DNA of 64,000 nucleotides, from positions 1 through 64,000 of the IMG/VR virus record IMGVR_UViG_3300007734_000751; one strand, given 5' to 3'. Positions 56,386 through 64,000 of this stretch are shown here, one piece after another. Numbering within the stretch: position 1 is the stretch's first letter; the number at the start of each line of letters is the position of its first letter. The stretch comes from a virus. The position numbers were made by a program, and so were the translations under genes. Under the pieces are notes generated by a model. It did no database searches. It saw only the letters and a list, made by a program, of their open reading frames with translations, and was not told the origin of the DNA.

Positions 56386-56885
56386 AAGAGAACTACGCGC
56401 AGGCGCTGAAGCAAGTCTTGAAATACGAAGGTGGCAAAGTAGATGACCCTCGTGATCCAGGCGGCAGGACTGCTTTTGGCATCACTCAGGATACCTATGA
56501 CGCGTGGCGTAAAAAACAGAATCTGCCGACAGTTGACGTGTTCACGATCAGTCAGGCGGATGTTGCGGCCATTTACCGTCAAGAATATTGGGATCGTATT
56601 TCTGGAGATAATTTGCCCTCTGGCGTTGATTTTGCTGTGTTCGACTTTGCTGTCAATTCCGGCGTAAGCCGCGCGGCTAAAACATTGCAAGCCGTTGTCG
56701 GCGTTACGCAAGACGGCGTGATTGGCCCCGCTACTATTCAAGCCGCTAAGACCTATGTTGCGATGTCGATAACTAATCGACGTCTAGCGTTTATGCAGTC
56801 CCTGTCGATCTGGTCTACGTTCGGCAAAGGATGGTCTGCGCGAATAGCTGACGTTAAATCGCAGATCATAGCGCTTGTTAAATAG
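56382..56885 (+). CDS. Endolysin, GH108 muramidase, unit 2
   Basis: A 167-residue lysin with the EGGKVDDPRDPGGRTAFGIT signature (catalytic Glu16 expected). The first half differs from unit 1 at many positions (residues ~19-75), while LPSGVDFAVFDFAVNSG onwards is nearly the same. The GRTAFGIT form is the commoner family sequence; unit 1 has GPTNKGVT. Confidence 0.92.
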   Translation: MKENYAQALKQVLKYEGGKVDDPRDPGGRTAFGITQDTYDAWRKKQNLPTVDVFTISQADVAAIYRQEYWDRISGDNLPSGVDFAVFDFAVNSGVSRAAKTLQAVVGVTQDGVIGPATIQAAKTYVAMSITNRRLAFMQSLSIWSTFGKGWSARIADVKSQIIALVK

Positions 56886-56979
56886 AATAGTATATATCGT
56901 CGCGGTTGCCGCTTCGATTTCATACGGTGCAAAACTAGCATTTATGCTTGGCATTTATTTTAGGAGGACAATGGAATGA
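56875..56979 (+). CDS. Small single-pass membrane protein, unit 2 (TTG start)
   Basis: A 34-residue frame read from TTG at 56875, inside the lysin end, through a hydrophobic helix (IVYIVAVAASISYGAKLAF) to the shared YFRRTME end. The start is uncertain; a later ATG gives a peptide too short to span a membrane. The lipoprotein gene found before it in unit 1 is deleted here. Confidence 0.4.
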   Translation: MLNRIVYIVAVAASISYGAKLAFMLGIYFRRTME

Positions 56980-57140
56980 TTAAGAATTGGAAAACCACAA
57001 TTCCTGGCGTTATTACTCTTATTGGCGTTGTCTTCAATGCTTGGCAGACCAAAACGCTTGACTGGTCTTCACTGCAAGCTGCGCTCGTCGCTATTGGTCT
57101 GATCGGCGCTAAAGATTTTAACGTCACTGGCGGCGCATGA
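56976..57140 (+). CDS. Small membrane protein, candidate holin, unit 2
   Basis: A 54-residue homologue of 19568-19729 with one extra Gly near the end. AGGAGGACA precedes the start. The two hydrophobic segments and IGAKDFNVTGGA end are kept. Confidence 0.65.
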   Translation: MIKNWKTTIPGVITLIGVVFNAWQTKTLDWSSLQAALVAIGLIGAKDFNVTGGA

Positions 57141-57349
57141 CGACTGCCATTCTCGTTGGTTTATTTTTAATTGTGCTTTACGGCGCGGTTAAAATGTTAA
57201 TCGCCGACGCTTATGATCGCGGGCGACGCGAGGAAGTTGTGCGTCGTTTAGATCTTGCGGCTAAGTTAAAAGAAAGACAGACCAATGTCGTTATGGCCCC
57301 TAAAACCGTGGACGATACTGCTACTGATCTTGACAACGGCACTTTCTAG
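57137..57349 (+). CDS. Inner-membrane spanin subunit (Rz-like), unit 2
   Basis: A 70-residue homologue of 19726-19938. The membrane helix differs in sequence but not in character, while from RGRREEVVRRLDLAAKLKE on it is unchanged, as expected where a second gene is embedded. Confidence 0.8.
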   Translation: MTTAILVGLFLIVLYGAVKMLIADAYDRGRREEVVRRLDLAAKLKERQTNVVMAPKTVDDTATDLDNGTF

Positions 57350-57506
57350 TTGCCAGTCAACGAGCGGCGGGTCTTGCCCGCCACTCGCTCAATATTCACT
57401 CGCTCAACAGCGCGCCGTTGCCGCTGAACTTAGGCGGCTCCGTGGAACCGAAACGGCTCAGTTTATCGTCGATTACGGCAAGCTCAGGGCGGCGTGTCGG
57501 CTTTAG
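57285..57506 (+). CDS. Outer-membrane spanin lipoprotein (Rz1-like), unit 2
   Basis: A 73-residue homologue of 19874-20095 with two residue changes. The lipobox LSSC and SCPPLAQYSLAQQRAVAAEL are kept. It starts within the i-spanin gene and ends antisense to gene 57396-57845. Confidence 0.82.
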   Translation: MSLWPLKPWTILLLILTTALSSCQSTSGGSCPPLAQYSLAQQRAVAAELRRLRGTETAQFIVDYGKLRAACRL

Positions 57507-57845
57507 ATCTTCTCTTTTAGCGGGTTTTAAATCCGTACGCTTCTTGTATCCGATGTTAGCGCCAGTCGCGGCCTTCTGATTTGCATAATCATTAGCAAAC
57601 ATCGCCGCAAACGCTTCATAGTTCATCGCGTCAAGGCGGCTGTCGATATGCGTCGGGCTGCTAAACGCGCGAGCGTTCTTAACGCAGACCATGATAATCG
57701 CTACCTCAAAGGGGTGAATATCGCGGCCCAAACGCAGAGATGCCAAATCAGCAATAAGCTGAAAATTATCTTCAATTCCACCGTAGTCAGCCCCGCGCTC
57801 TCCGATAATTTCGCTGGCTTGTTGTAGTAGATCGTGCGGATTCAT
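57396..57845 (-). CDS. DUF6378-like phage protein, unit 2
   Basis: A 149-residue homologue of 19985-20437. The core (YGGIEDNF, LGRDIHPFEVAIIMVCVKNARA, DSRLDAMNYEAFAAMF) is kept, with changes in the basic linker. The last residues are fixed by the antisense spanin gene. Confidence 0.75.
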   Translation of the reverse strand: MNPHDLLQQASEIIGERGADYGGIEDNFQLIADLASLRLGRDIHPFEVAIIMVCVKNARAFSSPTHIDSRLDAMNYEAFAAMFANDYANQKAATGANIGYKKRTDLKPAKREDLKPTRRPELAVIDDKLSRFGSTEPPKFSGNGALLSE

Positions 57846-58020
57846 CTATTTCCCCTATTAGTTCGGCACGCTCACGCAACATCCGCAGCGTCGTGTAACG
57901 CTGATGCAAACGTATAATGACCGTAGACCGCCGAGCGTTCTTGCGCTCGTCTTCCAAGAGATCCAATACCTCTTGTTCCGTGTAGTCCGTCAGGACTTCA
58001 TTCAATTCACGCCAGTTCAT
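57787..58020 (-). CDS. Small helical protein of the leftward operon, unit 2
   Basis: A 77-residue homologue of 20400-20606 with a longer, Arg/Ser/Thr-rich tail (SARSTTTSQRNYRRARG). It overlaps the helicase gene by 14 bases and the DUF6378-like gene by 59. Confidence 0.65.
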   Translation of the reverse strand: MNWRELNEVLTDYTEQEVLDLLEDERKNARRSTVIIRLHQRYTTLRMLRERAELIGEIDESARSTTTSQRNYRRARG

Positions 58021-59287
58021 TTAAGGCTAACTCCGCTAACGAACGCTTGTCGTGCAGACTTGCGTAGATGCGCTCGTCAATAGTCTTATTACAAATCATA
58101 ACGTAACACCACACTTCTTTTGTTTGGCCGCTACGGTGCAGGCGTCCAATGGTTTGCTCGTAAAGTTCGAGCGACCACGGCAACGATAGAAAGATGATCT
58201 TGTTGCCGCCAAACTGTAAGTTCAGTCCGTGACCTGCGCTCTTTGGATGCAGGGCCAATAGCTCCAGTTCACCTTTGTTCCACTTGTCAACGACATTCTC
58301 GTCGTCCATAGTAGAGAGTTGTGGATATTGTCGTTTTAATTCTGCTAGTTCTTCTTTATAATTGTAGACAATGATTGTGTTGGCGTGTTGGTTTTCTTCG
58401 AGCACTTCTCTTAATAGATCAAACTTATGCGAAGTTAGCCACTCCGCGCCGTTAGCGCCGTAAATGAATCCGCCCGCGAGCTGTTGTAGTTTCTGAGTGA
58501 CGACAGCCGCTGTCGGCGCTGTGATGGTCTGTCCTAACTCAAGGACAAAATCCTTTTTCATTTTATTGTATGGCGCTAGATCCATGTCGCAGCGCAACTC
58601 TACGACGTTGAGCGGCGGTAGCTTGTCCTTGTATTCGCCAGCCTCTAACACATATGTCGCTGGTTTGATCGCGGTCATTACATGGTTCAACGCCTCAGGC
58701 AGCGGCTCCCACTGTTGATACTCGCGGTTGATGCAGTAGAAATACTGTTGCAGAAACGCGCCTTTGCTACGGCCTAACAGCTTCTGGTCAACAACTTTGC
58801 ACTGGCCGAACACGTCTTCAAGACCGTTCGACGTGAACGATCCTGTCAAGCCCCAGCGTATGTGGAACTTGTCAAGGATTTTCAGTAAGTATTTAAAGCG
58901 TTTTCCACTAGGATTTTTTAGTCGCGTAAGCTCATCAAAAACCACACCGTCAAAACCAGTGGGATCAATGCTAGGTATATTGTCATAGTTCGTCACCACA
59001 ATGTCAGCGTCGGAATCAAAAGCGGCTTTGCGTTGCGCTGGCGTCCCAACGGCTATGCTTATGTCAAACTCAGGACACCACTTTTGACCCTCTTGCTTCC
59101 AAACATCAGTGCAAACTCGTTTGGGTGCAAGCACTAACCAGCGGTCAACAAAACCTCGCGCTAACATTTCTGTCATTGCGGTTAATGTAATTGCAGTCTT
59201 ACCAGCGCCGACGGGCGCTAAGATCATGGCGCGGTCACGACAGAAAAGGAAGTCGGCTGCGTCGTGTTGATACGGTCGTAAGTCCAT
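58007..59287 (-). CDS. SNF2-type superfamily 2 helicase, unit 2
   Basis: A 426-residue homologue of 20588-21880. APVGAGKT, FDELTRLKNPSGKRFK, TGSFTSNGLEDVFGQ and QTIGRLHRSGQTK are unchanged. The segment after residue 65 (VWKQEGQKWCPEFDISIAVG) and the C-terminus differ most. Confidence 0.88.
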   Translation of the reverse strand: MDLRPYQHDAADFLFCRDRAMILAPVGAGKTAITLTAMTEMLARGFVDRWLVLAPKRVCTDVWKQEGQKWCPEFDISIAVGTPAQRKAAFDSDADIVVTNYDNIPSIDPTGFDGVVFDELTRLKNPSGKRFKYLLKILDKFHIRWGLTGSFTSNGLEDVFGQCKVVDQKLLGRSKGAFLQQYFYCINREYQQWEPLPEALNHVMTAIKPATYVLEAGEYKDKLPPLNVVELRCDMDLAPYNKMKKDFVLELGQTITAPTAAVVTQKLQQLAGGFIYGANGAEWLTSHKFDLLREVLEENQHANTIIVYNYKEELAELKRQYPQLSTMDDENVVDKWNKGELELLALHPKSAGHGLNLQFGGNKIIFLSLPWSLELYEQTIGRLHRSGQTKEVWCYVMICNKTIDERIYASLHDKRSLAELALNELA

Positions 59288-59547
59288 CTATCTACCTGTT
59301 CACGATTCCAGAGGCACGCATAACGCTGATTCAACTTTTTCATGTCTTCGGCAAATATCTTTTGCAACGCCGATAGCTTGCCGCCCTCTTGTTTTAACTC
59401 TACAAACCATGTTTCGCCGTTTGGTAAACAAACAATTCTGTCAGAAACGCCACGATTGGACAGGCTGTTAAATTTAAACGCAACGCCGTTAAGTGATTGA
59501 ACGGACTTTACAAAGTAGCGTTCAATATCTTTTTCCAAATCAGTCAT
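59224..59547 (-). CDS. VRR-NUC family nuclease, unit 2
   Basis: A 107-residue nuclease with RGVSDRIVCLPNGETWFVEL and KQEGGKLSALQKIF, so the metal-binding Asp, Glu and Gln are kept (ELK for EVK). It has a longer tail (TTQPTSFSVVTAP) that overlaps the helicase gene by 64 bases, since the small gene found between them in unit 1 is missing. Confidence 0.85.
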   Translation of the reverse strand: MTDLEKDIERYFVKSVQSLNGVAFKFNSLSNRGVSDRIVCLPNGETWFVELKQEGGKLSALQKIFAEDMKKLNQRYACLWNREQVDRWTYDRINTTQPTSFSVVTAP

Positions 59548-59557
59548 AAAAAACTAT

Positions 59558-59587
59558 TTGACACATCCGTAATAAATTGTCTAGTAT
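59558..59587 (+). promoter_or_regulatory. Promoter of the replication block, unit 2
   Basis: TTGACA (59558-59563), an 18-base spacer and TAGTAT (59582-59587) lie 25 bases before the DUF2800 start, which has AGAAAGGTAA upstream. A good sigma70-type match. Confidence 0.6.
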
Positions 59588-59612
59588 GCAAATCACAGAA
59601 AGGTAATATACA

Positions 59613-60719
59613 ATGCACTCGGATATAGTCGGCGGCTCAACTGCAAAGCGCGTAATGAACTGCCCTGGCTCTGTAAAGCTCGCGCAATCCGTTCCCCCAA
59701 GACCAACATCAAAATATGCAGAGGAAGGATCACTCTTACATGATGCGATACACAAGATCTTATCTCACGGTGCATCTGTTGATGATTTTGGCCTTGGCGA
59801 TGATCTCATTGAGCGTAAACTACGCGTTGCCCTTGATGCGCTGAATGAGATTGATCCTAACTCACAGATGGAGTTTCAGACTGAGATCTCCGTCTCCTTT
59901 GGAGGGTATCTAGCTGGCGTATTCGGATCATGTGACCTCATTGGTCGTATTGGCAATCGTGCAGTTGTTCTCGATTGGAAGTTTGGTGATGGGGTGGCGG
60001 TGGATGCTGTCGAGAACCATCAGCTTTTGTTCTATGCCGCTGCGGCTATGCGGACTGACGAAGCCCGTTGGGCGTTCGAGGGCGTCACTGAAATAGAGTG
60101 CATCATCGTCCAACCGCCATATGTCAAGCGTTGGACTACTACGCCAGGTCGCGTCAAAGCGTTCGAGCGGGATCTTTACGACGCCGTTACAACAGCGCTG
60201 CGCGGTAACGCTCCTGTAAAGATTGGCGATCATTGCAAATGGTGTCCTGCCAAGCCAATATGTCCTGCCATGACTGGCGAGACTGAGCGCGCGTTACGGA
60301 TACAACTGAACAGCATATCGCCAGAGGGCTACAGCAATGCGCTTGTTATCGCAGATCGCCTTGAAGACTGGATCAAATCTGTGCGTGAGATGGCGCAACA
60401 GGCGCTTGAGAACGACATTGCCATCCCAGGATTTAAACTTGTGCCAAAGCGCGCCACACGTCAATGGGTCAACGACGAAGGCGCATTGGAAGCTCTTAAA
60501 GAAATGGGACTTGAGCTTGATGAATTAACAGAAACGAAATTGAGATCGCCAGCGCAGCTAGAGAAAGTGTTGAAGAAACACAAGCTCGAATTGCCTAAAG
60601 ATCACGTCGTCGCTGTTTCAACGGGTAACACGATTGCGCCGGAGTCAGATCCGCGCCCAGCCGCGTTACAACTCGGTAAGCACATCCGTGCTGCCACACT
60701 CAAACTACAGGTAAAATAA
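59613..60719 (+). CDS. DUF2800 protein, unit 2
   Basis: A 368-residue homologue of 22409-23506. STAKRVMNCPGSVKL, the AVVLDWKFGDG nuclease motif and the cysteines of HCKWCPAKPICP are kept. The N-terminal helix after residue 45 (SHGASVDDFGLGDDLIE) and the last 20 residues differ. It ends on the next start. Confidence 0.85.
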   Translation: MHSDIVGGSTAKRVMNCPGSVKLAQSVPPRPTSKYAEEGSLLHDAIHKILSHGASVDDFGLGDDLIERKLRVALDALNEIDPNSQMEFQTEISVSFGGYLAGVFGSCDLIGRIGNRAVVLDWKFGDGVAVDAVENHQLLFYAAAAMRTDEARWAFEGVTEIECIIVQPPYVKRWTTTPGRVKAFERDLYDAVTTALRGNAPVKIGDHCKWCPAKPICPAMTGETERALRIQLNSISPEGYSNALVIADRLEDWIKSVREMAQQALENDIAIPGFKLVPKRATRQWVNDEGALEALKEMGLELDELTETKLRSPAQLEKVLKKHKLELPKDHVVAVSTGNTIAPESDPRPAALQLGKHIRAATLKLQVK

Positions 60720-61351
60720 TGTCTAATCTAGTAAAGTTCGCTGGCGAAAACGCTAAACTTCCTAACTTATCACAAGTGTTGCGTTCGGTTAAGACCGAAT
60801 CAGCGCCGATAGGCATGGCAATTATCAAGATGGACAAGACCGGCCACTGGGTTGTCGGCGCTGACCAGACTGAGATTGAGAAGACAAGCGTATGGGCGGT
60901 TAATCCTTTCTCCTTTGTTCACGGCTTTATTGCTTGGGGCCAAGGCGAAGTGTTAGCTGAGAAGATGTTTCCGATTGATGTCAAACTTGCTGACGTTGAT
61001 CTGGGGCCAGCTCCGGCAGGCGCGCAGCGCGGTTGGGAAGATCAGTTCGGCATGTCTGTGAAATGCGTAGAAGGTGCCGACGAAGGACTTGATGCGCGTT
61101 TCTCAACAACATCTGTCGGTGGGCGGCGCGCTATGGCGACGTTGATGAACACCGTCGGCGAACAAGAAGAGAAAGACCCAACCAACATTGTGCCGTTGGT
61201 TGAGCTTGGTAGCGAGTATTATGCACATAAGGTTTATGGTCGCGTTTACACACCTGTATTCAAGATCATTAACTGGATCAGCTTAGACGGTAACGCCGCT
61301 GACGAGGCGCAAGTCGAGTCGGCAAGCACGGGGCGTCGCCGCCGTAGCTGA
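60719..61351 (+). CDS. Conserved protein after DUF2800, unit 2
   Basis: A 210-residue homologue of 23510-24139. KMDKTGHWVVGADQTEIE, WAVNPFSFVHGFIAWG and YGRVYTPVFKIINW are kept, the centre (residues ~80-150) differs and the tail again ends in basic RRRRS. Possible single-strand binding role, not proven. Confidence 0.7.
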   Translation: MSNLVKFAGENAKLPNLSQVLRSVKTESAPIGMAIIKMDKTGHWVVGADQTEIEKTSVWAVNPFSFVHGFIAWGQGEVLAEKMFPIDVKLADVDLGPAPAGAQRGWEDQFGMSVKCVEGADEGLDARFSTTSVGGRRAMATLMNTVGEQEEKDPTNIVPLVELGSEYYAHKVYGRVYTPVFKIINWISLDGNAADEAQVESASTGRRRRS

Positions 61352-61357
61352 TACGAT

Positions 61358-61389
61358 GGGGCGGCGTTCGCGTGACACCGTGCCGCCCC
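61358..61389 (+). terminator. Hairpin terminator, unit 2 replication block
   Basis: GGGGCGGC (61358-61365) and GCCGCCCC (61382-61389) form an 8-bp stem with a 16-base loop. The T tract is poor (GTCACCCTT), so it may only attenuate. Confidence 0.5.
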
Positions 61390-61418
61390 GTCACCCTTCC
61401 TAACAGAAAGATAAGAAG

Positions 61419-61598
61419 ATGGCCGAACGTAAAGTTTGGAACGACGCAACACGTCTAACGCCCAAAGAACAACAGGTGTATGATCTATTCCGTAAGGGCT
61501 TTAGAGTTAAAGACATCGCTGTGATTCTTAGCATTACGCCAAGCGCAGCGCGGACAAGACTAGCTCTAGCAAAGGATAAGGTGCGCTGTGGCGGATAA
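61419..61598 (+). CDS. Small helix-turn-helix protein, unit 2
   Basis: A 59-residue protein with RLTPKEQQVYDLFRKGFRVK, then DIAVILSITPSAARTRL, a LuxR/sigma-like helix-turn-helix. AGATAAGAAG precedes the ATG. It resembles the unit 1 protein at 29253-29453 but is located before, not after, the polymerase genes. It overlaps the next GTG start by 11 bases. Confidence 0.7.
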   Translation: MAERKVWNDATRLTPKEQQVYDLFRKGFRVKDIAVILSITPSAARTRLALAKDKVRCGG

Positions 61599-62193
61599 AC
61601 TTTTCATACCGGCTTACTGGCCTTTCTTCAAATCGGGTGAGTTGCGTCGCTTTGACTATCAAGCGCCGGACACGCCATCGTTTACGTCTGTGTTTAGTTA
61701 TGACAAGGGCAGCGACAGTATGCTCTACAATAACTATGACAGCGCAGGCACATGGTTGAACAAATGGTTCTACCGATACAATCCTGGCTTCGGCGTTGCT
61801 GAGTGGCGTGACGACTATCCTGGCAACAAGAAGGTAGTTCTATCACCAGCGATAGGATGGGGCGAATTTCAGGACGTTGGGTCTGATTACATCAACTATC
61901 CGCGCTTTGACTTCTTTAAATGCTGGCCGCCAGCGTCAAGCAGCGGTGTGCAAATCGTGCATTTCGAAGAACACATCTCACAAATGAACGTGATGGGCGC
62001 ATACTATCAAGACGTGATCCAGTTCACTTACTTGCAGAACTGGAACGGCAAGCCAGCCACAGGCGCGCGTTATTGGATGGCGCTCGGTGTTGGCCCGATC
62101 AAGACGCAGTTCTTAACTCAGGAGGCAACAGACCCAACAAAGATAACGGAATCTGTAATATGGGACGCTAAAATAACGAGGATAAACCAATGA
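61588..62193 (+). CDS. Conserved aromatic-rich protein of unknown function, unit 2
   Basis: A 201-residue homologue of 24187-24780 with a GTG start inside the HTH gene (GTGGCGGATAAACTT, behind AAGGATAAGGTG). Aromatic segments (FIPAYWPFFKSGELRRFDY, FFKCWPPASSSG) are kept, with few changes overall. The last bases overlap the next start by four. Confidence 0.75.
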   Translation: MADKLFIPAYWPFFKSGELRRFDYQAPDTPSFTSVFSYDKGSDSMLYNNYDSAGTWLNKWFYRYNPGFGVAEWRDDYPGNKKVVLSPAIGWGEFQDVGSDYINYPRFDFFKCWPPASSSGVQIVHFEEHISQMNVMGAYYQDVIQFTYLQNWNGKPATGARYWMALGVGPIKTQFLTQEATDPTKITESVIWDAKITRINQ

Positions 62194-62432
62194 GTGACCG
62201 AAGCGATATGGAATACTATTTAGACGCCTTAGACCGCGAAGACCGTAAAGATCGCCGCGATGATCGTGAAGAGCGATTAAAAGAGCTGATGAGCGATCTA
62301 CTGTCCACCATCAAAAACTATTCAGACAAACATGAGAGGCCAGATGAAATCCTATTCGTTCTTGATCGTATCGTTGACGCTTATCGCACAGCCTTTGAAA
62401 GCACAGGAGGTAGAGACGCCAAGGTTCAGTGA
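62190..62432 (+). CDS. Small charged helical protein, unit 2
   Basis: An 80-residue homologue of 24750-24938 with an additional N-terminal stretch of alternating Asp/Arg/Glu (DREDRKDRRDDREERLKEL). The RPDEILFVLDRIVDAYRTA part is kept. Starts on the previous stop (ATGA). Confidence 0.65.
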   Translation: MSDRSDMEYYLDALDREDRKDRRDDREERLKELMSDLLSTIKNYSDKHERPDEILFVLDRIVDAYRTAFESTGGRDAKVQ

Positions 62433-62571
62433 GATGAACTACGGCGAACAGACCTTCATCTACGACCGCAACGGGCGCATGGTCGCTGCGGGCGTGGGCG
62501 ATGAGTATGGCATGTATTACAGCAACCGCTACGGCCAGACTATCGGCACAAGATATGATGCGCCAAAATGA
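62332..62571 (+). CDS. Small predicted secreted protein, unit 2
   Basis: A 79-residue homologue of 24838-25077. The signal peptide (SYSFLIVSLTLIAQPLKAQE) is altered slightly, and the mature part from NYGEQTFIYDRNGRMVAAGV is unchanged. It overlaps the gene before it by 101 bases and the polymerase start by four. Confidence 0.65.
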   Translation: MRGQMKSYSFLIVSLTLIAQPLKAQEVETPRFSEMNYGEQTFIYDRNGRMVAAGVGDEYGMYYSNRYGQTIGTRYDAPK

Positions 62572-64000
62572 TCTGGTTAGACTTTGAAACGCGCAGCGAG
62601 TGCGATCTGAAGGTGGCGGGCGTATATAACTACGCTCGTCATCCTTCGACGCAGATACTGTGCATGGGCTTTGCGTTTAATGATGAGAGCGTCAACGTCA
62701 CAACGAACGTGTCGGAGATGCGTAAGATATTTGCTAACGCTCCAGACCATCAGATCTGCGCGCACAACGCAGCCTTTGAGCGGCTAATCATAGAGCATGT
62801 GCTTGGTATGCCGATGCCGATAGATCGTTTCTACTGCACGTCTGCACAGGCCCGCGCTAACTGTATGCCAGGATCGTTAGAAGATGTCGGGCGCTTCATG
62901 GGCGCGTCAATGCGTAAAGACAACAAAGGCGGCGCGCTTGTTAAGAAGCTCTGCACACCGCCGTTCAAAGGCACTGACGAAGACATGAAAGGTTTGATTA
63001 GATATTGCGCGCAGGACGTTCGCGCTATGCGAGACTTCAGCCAACGCATTGAACCGTTGAGCGAAGAACAGCTAACTGATTATCACGTCAACGAGCGCAT
63101 CAACGACAGAGGCGTGCGCGTAGATGTTAAACTGTGCAAGGCCGCGCTGCTTTATTCTGATGCAGAGATTGTTGATATTCAAAAGCGCGTGGTTGACATA
63201 ACCAAAGGCGCGATCACATCTGTCCGCAGTCCTAAGATGCGCGAGTGGGTGTTAGCGCGGCTAGGCCCAGACGCGCGGGCGCTGGCGGTCAAGAACGACA
63301 AGCCGTCTATCGACAAGAGCGTACGCGCCGCGCTGTTGTCAATGGGCGACCCTGACCAAGTGCCGCCCGATGTCCTTGAGGTCATACAATGCGCCGATGA
63401 TATGTGGGCGTCCTCGGTCGCTAAGTTCAAGCGGCTTGAACAGCTCGCCGGAGAGGACGACCGTGTGCGCGGCGCGTTTGTGTTCGCTGGCGGCAGCGCC
63501 ACGGGTAGAGCGTCATCATACGGCGCACAAGTGCATAACTTCACGCGCAAGTGTGCAGACAAGCCCGACTCGGTGCGTCAAGATATGGTGCGGCGTAAAC
63601 CGATTGTGCCTATACATGGTAAGCGTGTCACTGACGTGCTCAAGAGTATGTTACGCCCCGCGTTAATTCCGGCCACTAATAAAAAGTTTGTAGTAGCAGA
63701 CTGGTCGTCCATAGAAGCCCGTATAACTCCGTGGTTGTCTAATAATGGTGAAGCTAAGTTAAAACTATTTGAGACAGGCGCTGATGTTTATAAAGTAAAC
63801 GCGGCTAAAACATTTAATATATCAGTAGATAAAGTAACAAAAGATCAGCGACAGATTGGTAAAGTTCAAGAGCTTGCGTGTGGCTTTGCTGGCGGTATCG
63901 GCGCGTTTGCCGCGATGGGGCGCATCTACGGCGTTGATTTGTCTGATACTGAAGCGAATCAAATGGTTGTCGGTTGGCGCAAGGCTAATGATTGGGCGGC
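62568..64000 (+). CDS. DNA polymerase, family A, unit 2 (cut by window end)
   Basis: The first ~477 residues of a homologue of 25074-26966. Exo motifs LDFETRSECDL, AHNAAFERLI and YCAQDVRAM and polymerase motif A (VVADWSSIEARITPWLS) are visible. The frame is open to the last base; motif C lies beyond the window. Residues ~35-60 and ~100-130 differ most from unit 1. Confidence 0.92.
   Translation, partial: MIWLDFETRSECDLKVAGVYNYARHPSTQILCMGFAFNDESVNVTTNVSEMRKIFANAPDHQICAHNAAFERLIIEHVLGMPMPIDRFYCTSAQARANCMPGSLEDVGRFMGASMRKDNKGGALVKKLCTPPFKGTDEDMKGLIRYCAQDVRAMRDFSQRIEPLSEEQLTDYHVNERINDRGVRVDVKLCKAALLYSDAEIVDIQKRVVDITKGAITSVRSPKMREWVLARLGPDARALAVKNDKPSIDKSVRAALLSMGDPDQVPPDVLEVIQCADDMWASSVAKFKRLEQLAGEDDRVRGAFVFAGGSATGRASSYGAQVHNFTRKCADKPDSVRQDMVRRKPIVPIHGKRVTDVLKSMLRPALIPATNKKFVVADWSSIEARITPWLSNNGEAKLKLFETGADVYKVNAAKTFNISVDKVTKDQRQIGKVQELACGFAGGIGAFAAMGRIYGVDLSDTEANQMVVGWRKANDWA

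Noticed and set aside
1-64000. Single phage genome of more than 64 kb with duplicated modules
   Set aside because: Nearly every structural, lysis and early gene appears twice in the same order with uniform divergence, which fits two genomes and not internal duplication.
1-64000. CRISPR array, tRNA genes or insertion sequence
   Set aside because: No spaced direct repeats of CRISPR type, no cloverleaf candidate and no transposase frame were seen; the short repeats at 33785-34200 are too few and too short.

Overview
The window is wall-to-wall tailed-phage DNA with the gene set of a short-tailed (podovirus-type) phage built on the P22 plan: a P22-type portal, scaffold and gp5-like coat, gp4-like and gp10-like head-to-tail plug proteins, collar-domain fibres, ejection proteins and no tape-measure gene. 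Replication uses a family A DNA polymerase and a primase-helicase. Lysis uses a GH108 endolysin, small membrane proteins and an embedded Rz/Rz1 spanin pair. I see no integrase, no clear CI-type repressor, no tRNA, no rRNA, no CRISPR and no host gene. The host cannot be named from the sequence; the spanin and lysin types and the base composition are compatible with a Gram-negative, perhaps alphaproteobacterial, host (low confidence).

The same gene order appears twice. Unit 1 runs from base 1 to about 38596. Unit 2 is a clearly diverged relative that begins inside the portal gene near 38597 and is cut by the window end inside its DNA polymerase gene. Bases 1-127 are identical to 38597-38723 and the first mismatch is at base 128, so the junction is exactly 127 nt. 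The simplest reading is that unit 1 is a complete, circularly permuted genome of 38596 bp which an assembler joined, through a shared 127-mer, to the genome of a sister phage. Real tandem prophages are the alternative.

Unit 1 layout, read as a circle: a regulatory region without genes (33746-34349) with TGACCA repeats, ATGTNNACAT palindromes and divergent promoters; rightward packaging genes (34350-37378); portal (37368 through the junction to 901); fibre cassette (1271-6799); scaffold and coat (6862-8845); two small virion genes separated by hairpin terminators (8897-9871); connector and tail genes (9917-14312); three ejection-type proteins (14330-18612); lysis block (18612-20095). A leftward block (22346-19985) carries a DUF6378-like protein, a SNF2-type helicase and a VRR-NUC nuclease. 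A rightward replication block (22409-29968) follows: DUF2800, two conserved unknowns, polymerase, primase-helicase and a small HTH protein. Last is a leftward cluster of mostly tiny overlapping genes (33745-30097) which includes a free-standing DnaA domain IV-like protein.

Unit 2 repeats this from the portal to the polymerase with almost the same spacing. The differences are modular: a different receptor-binding cassette, a different N-terminal module on one ejection protein, a different C-terminus on the small virion protein after the second terminator, loss of a lysis-block lipoprotein gene and of one small nuclease-operon gene, and a relocated HTH gene. Its regulatory region and leftward small-gene cluster lie beyond the window.
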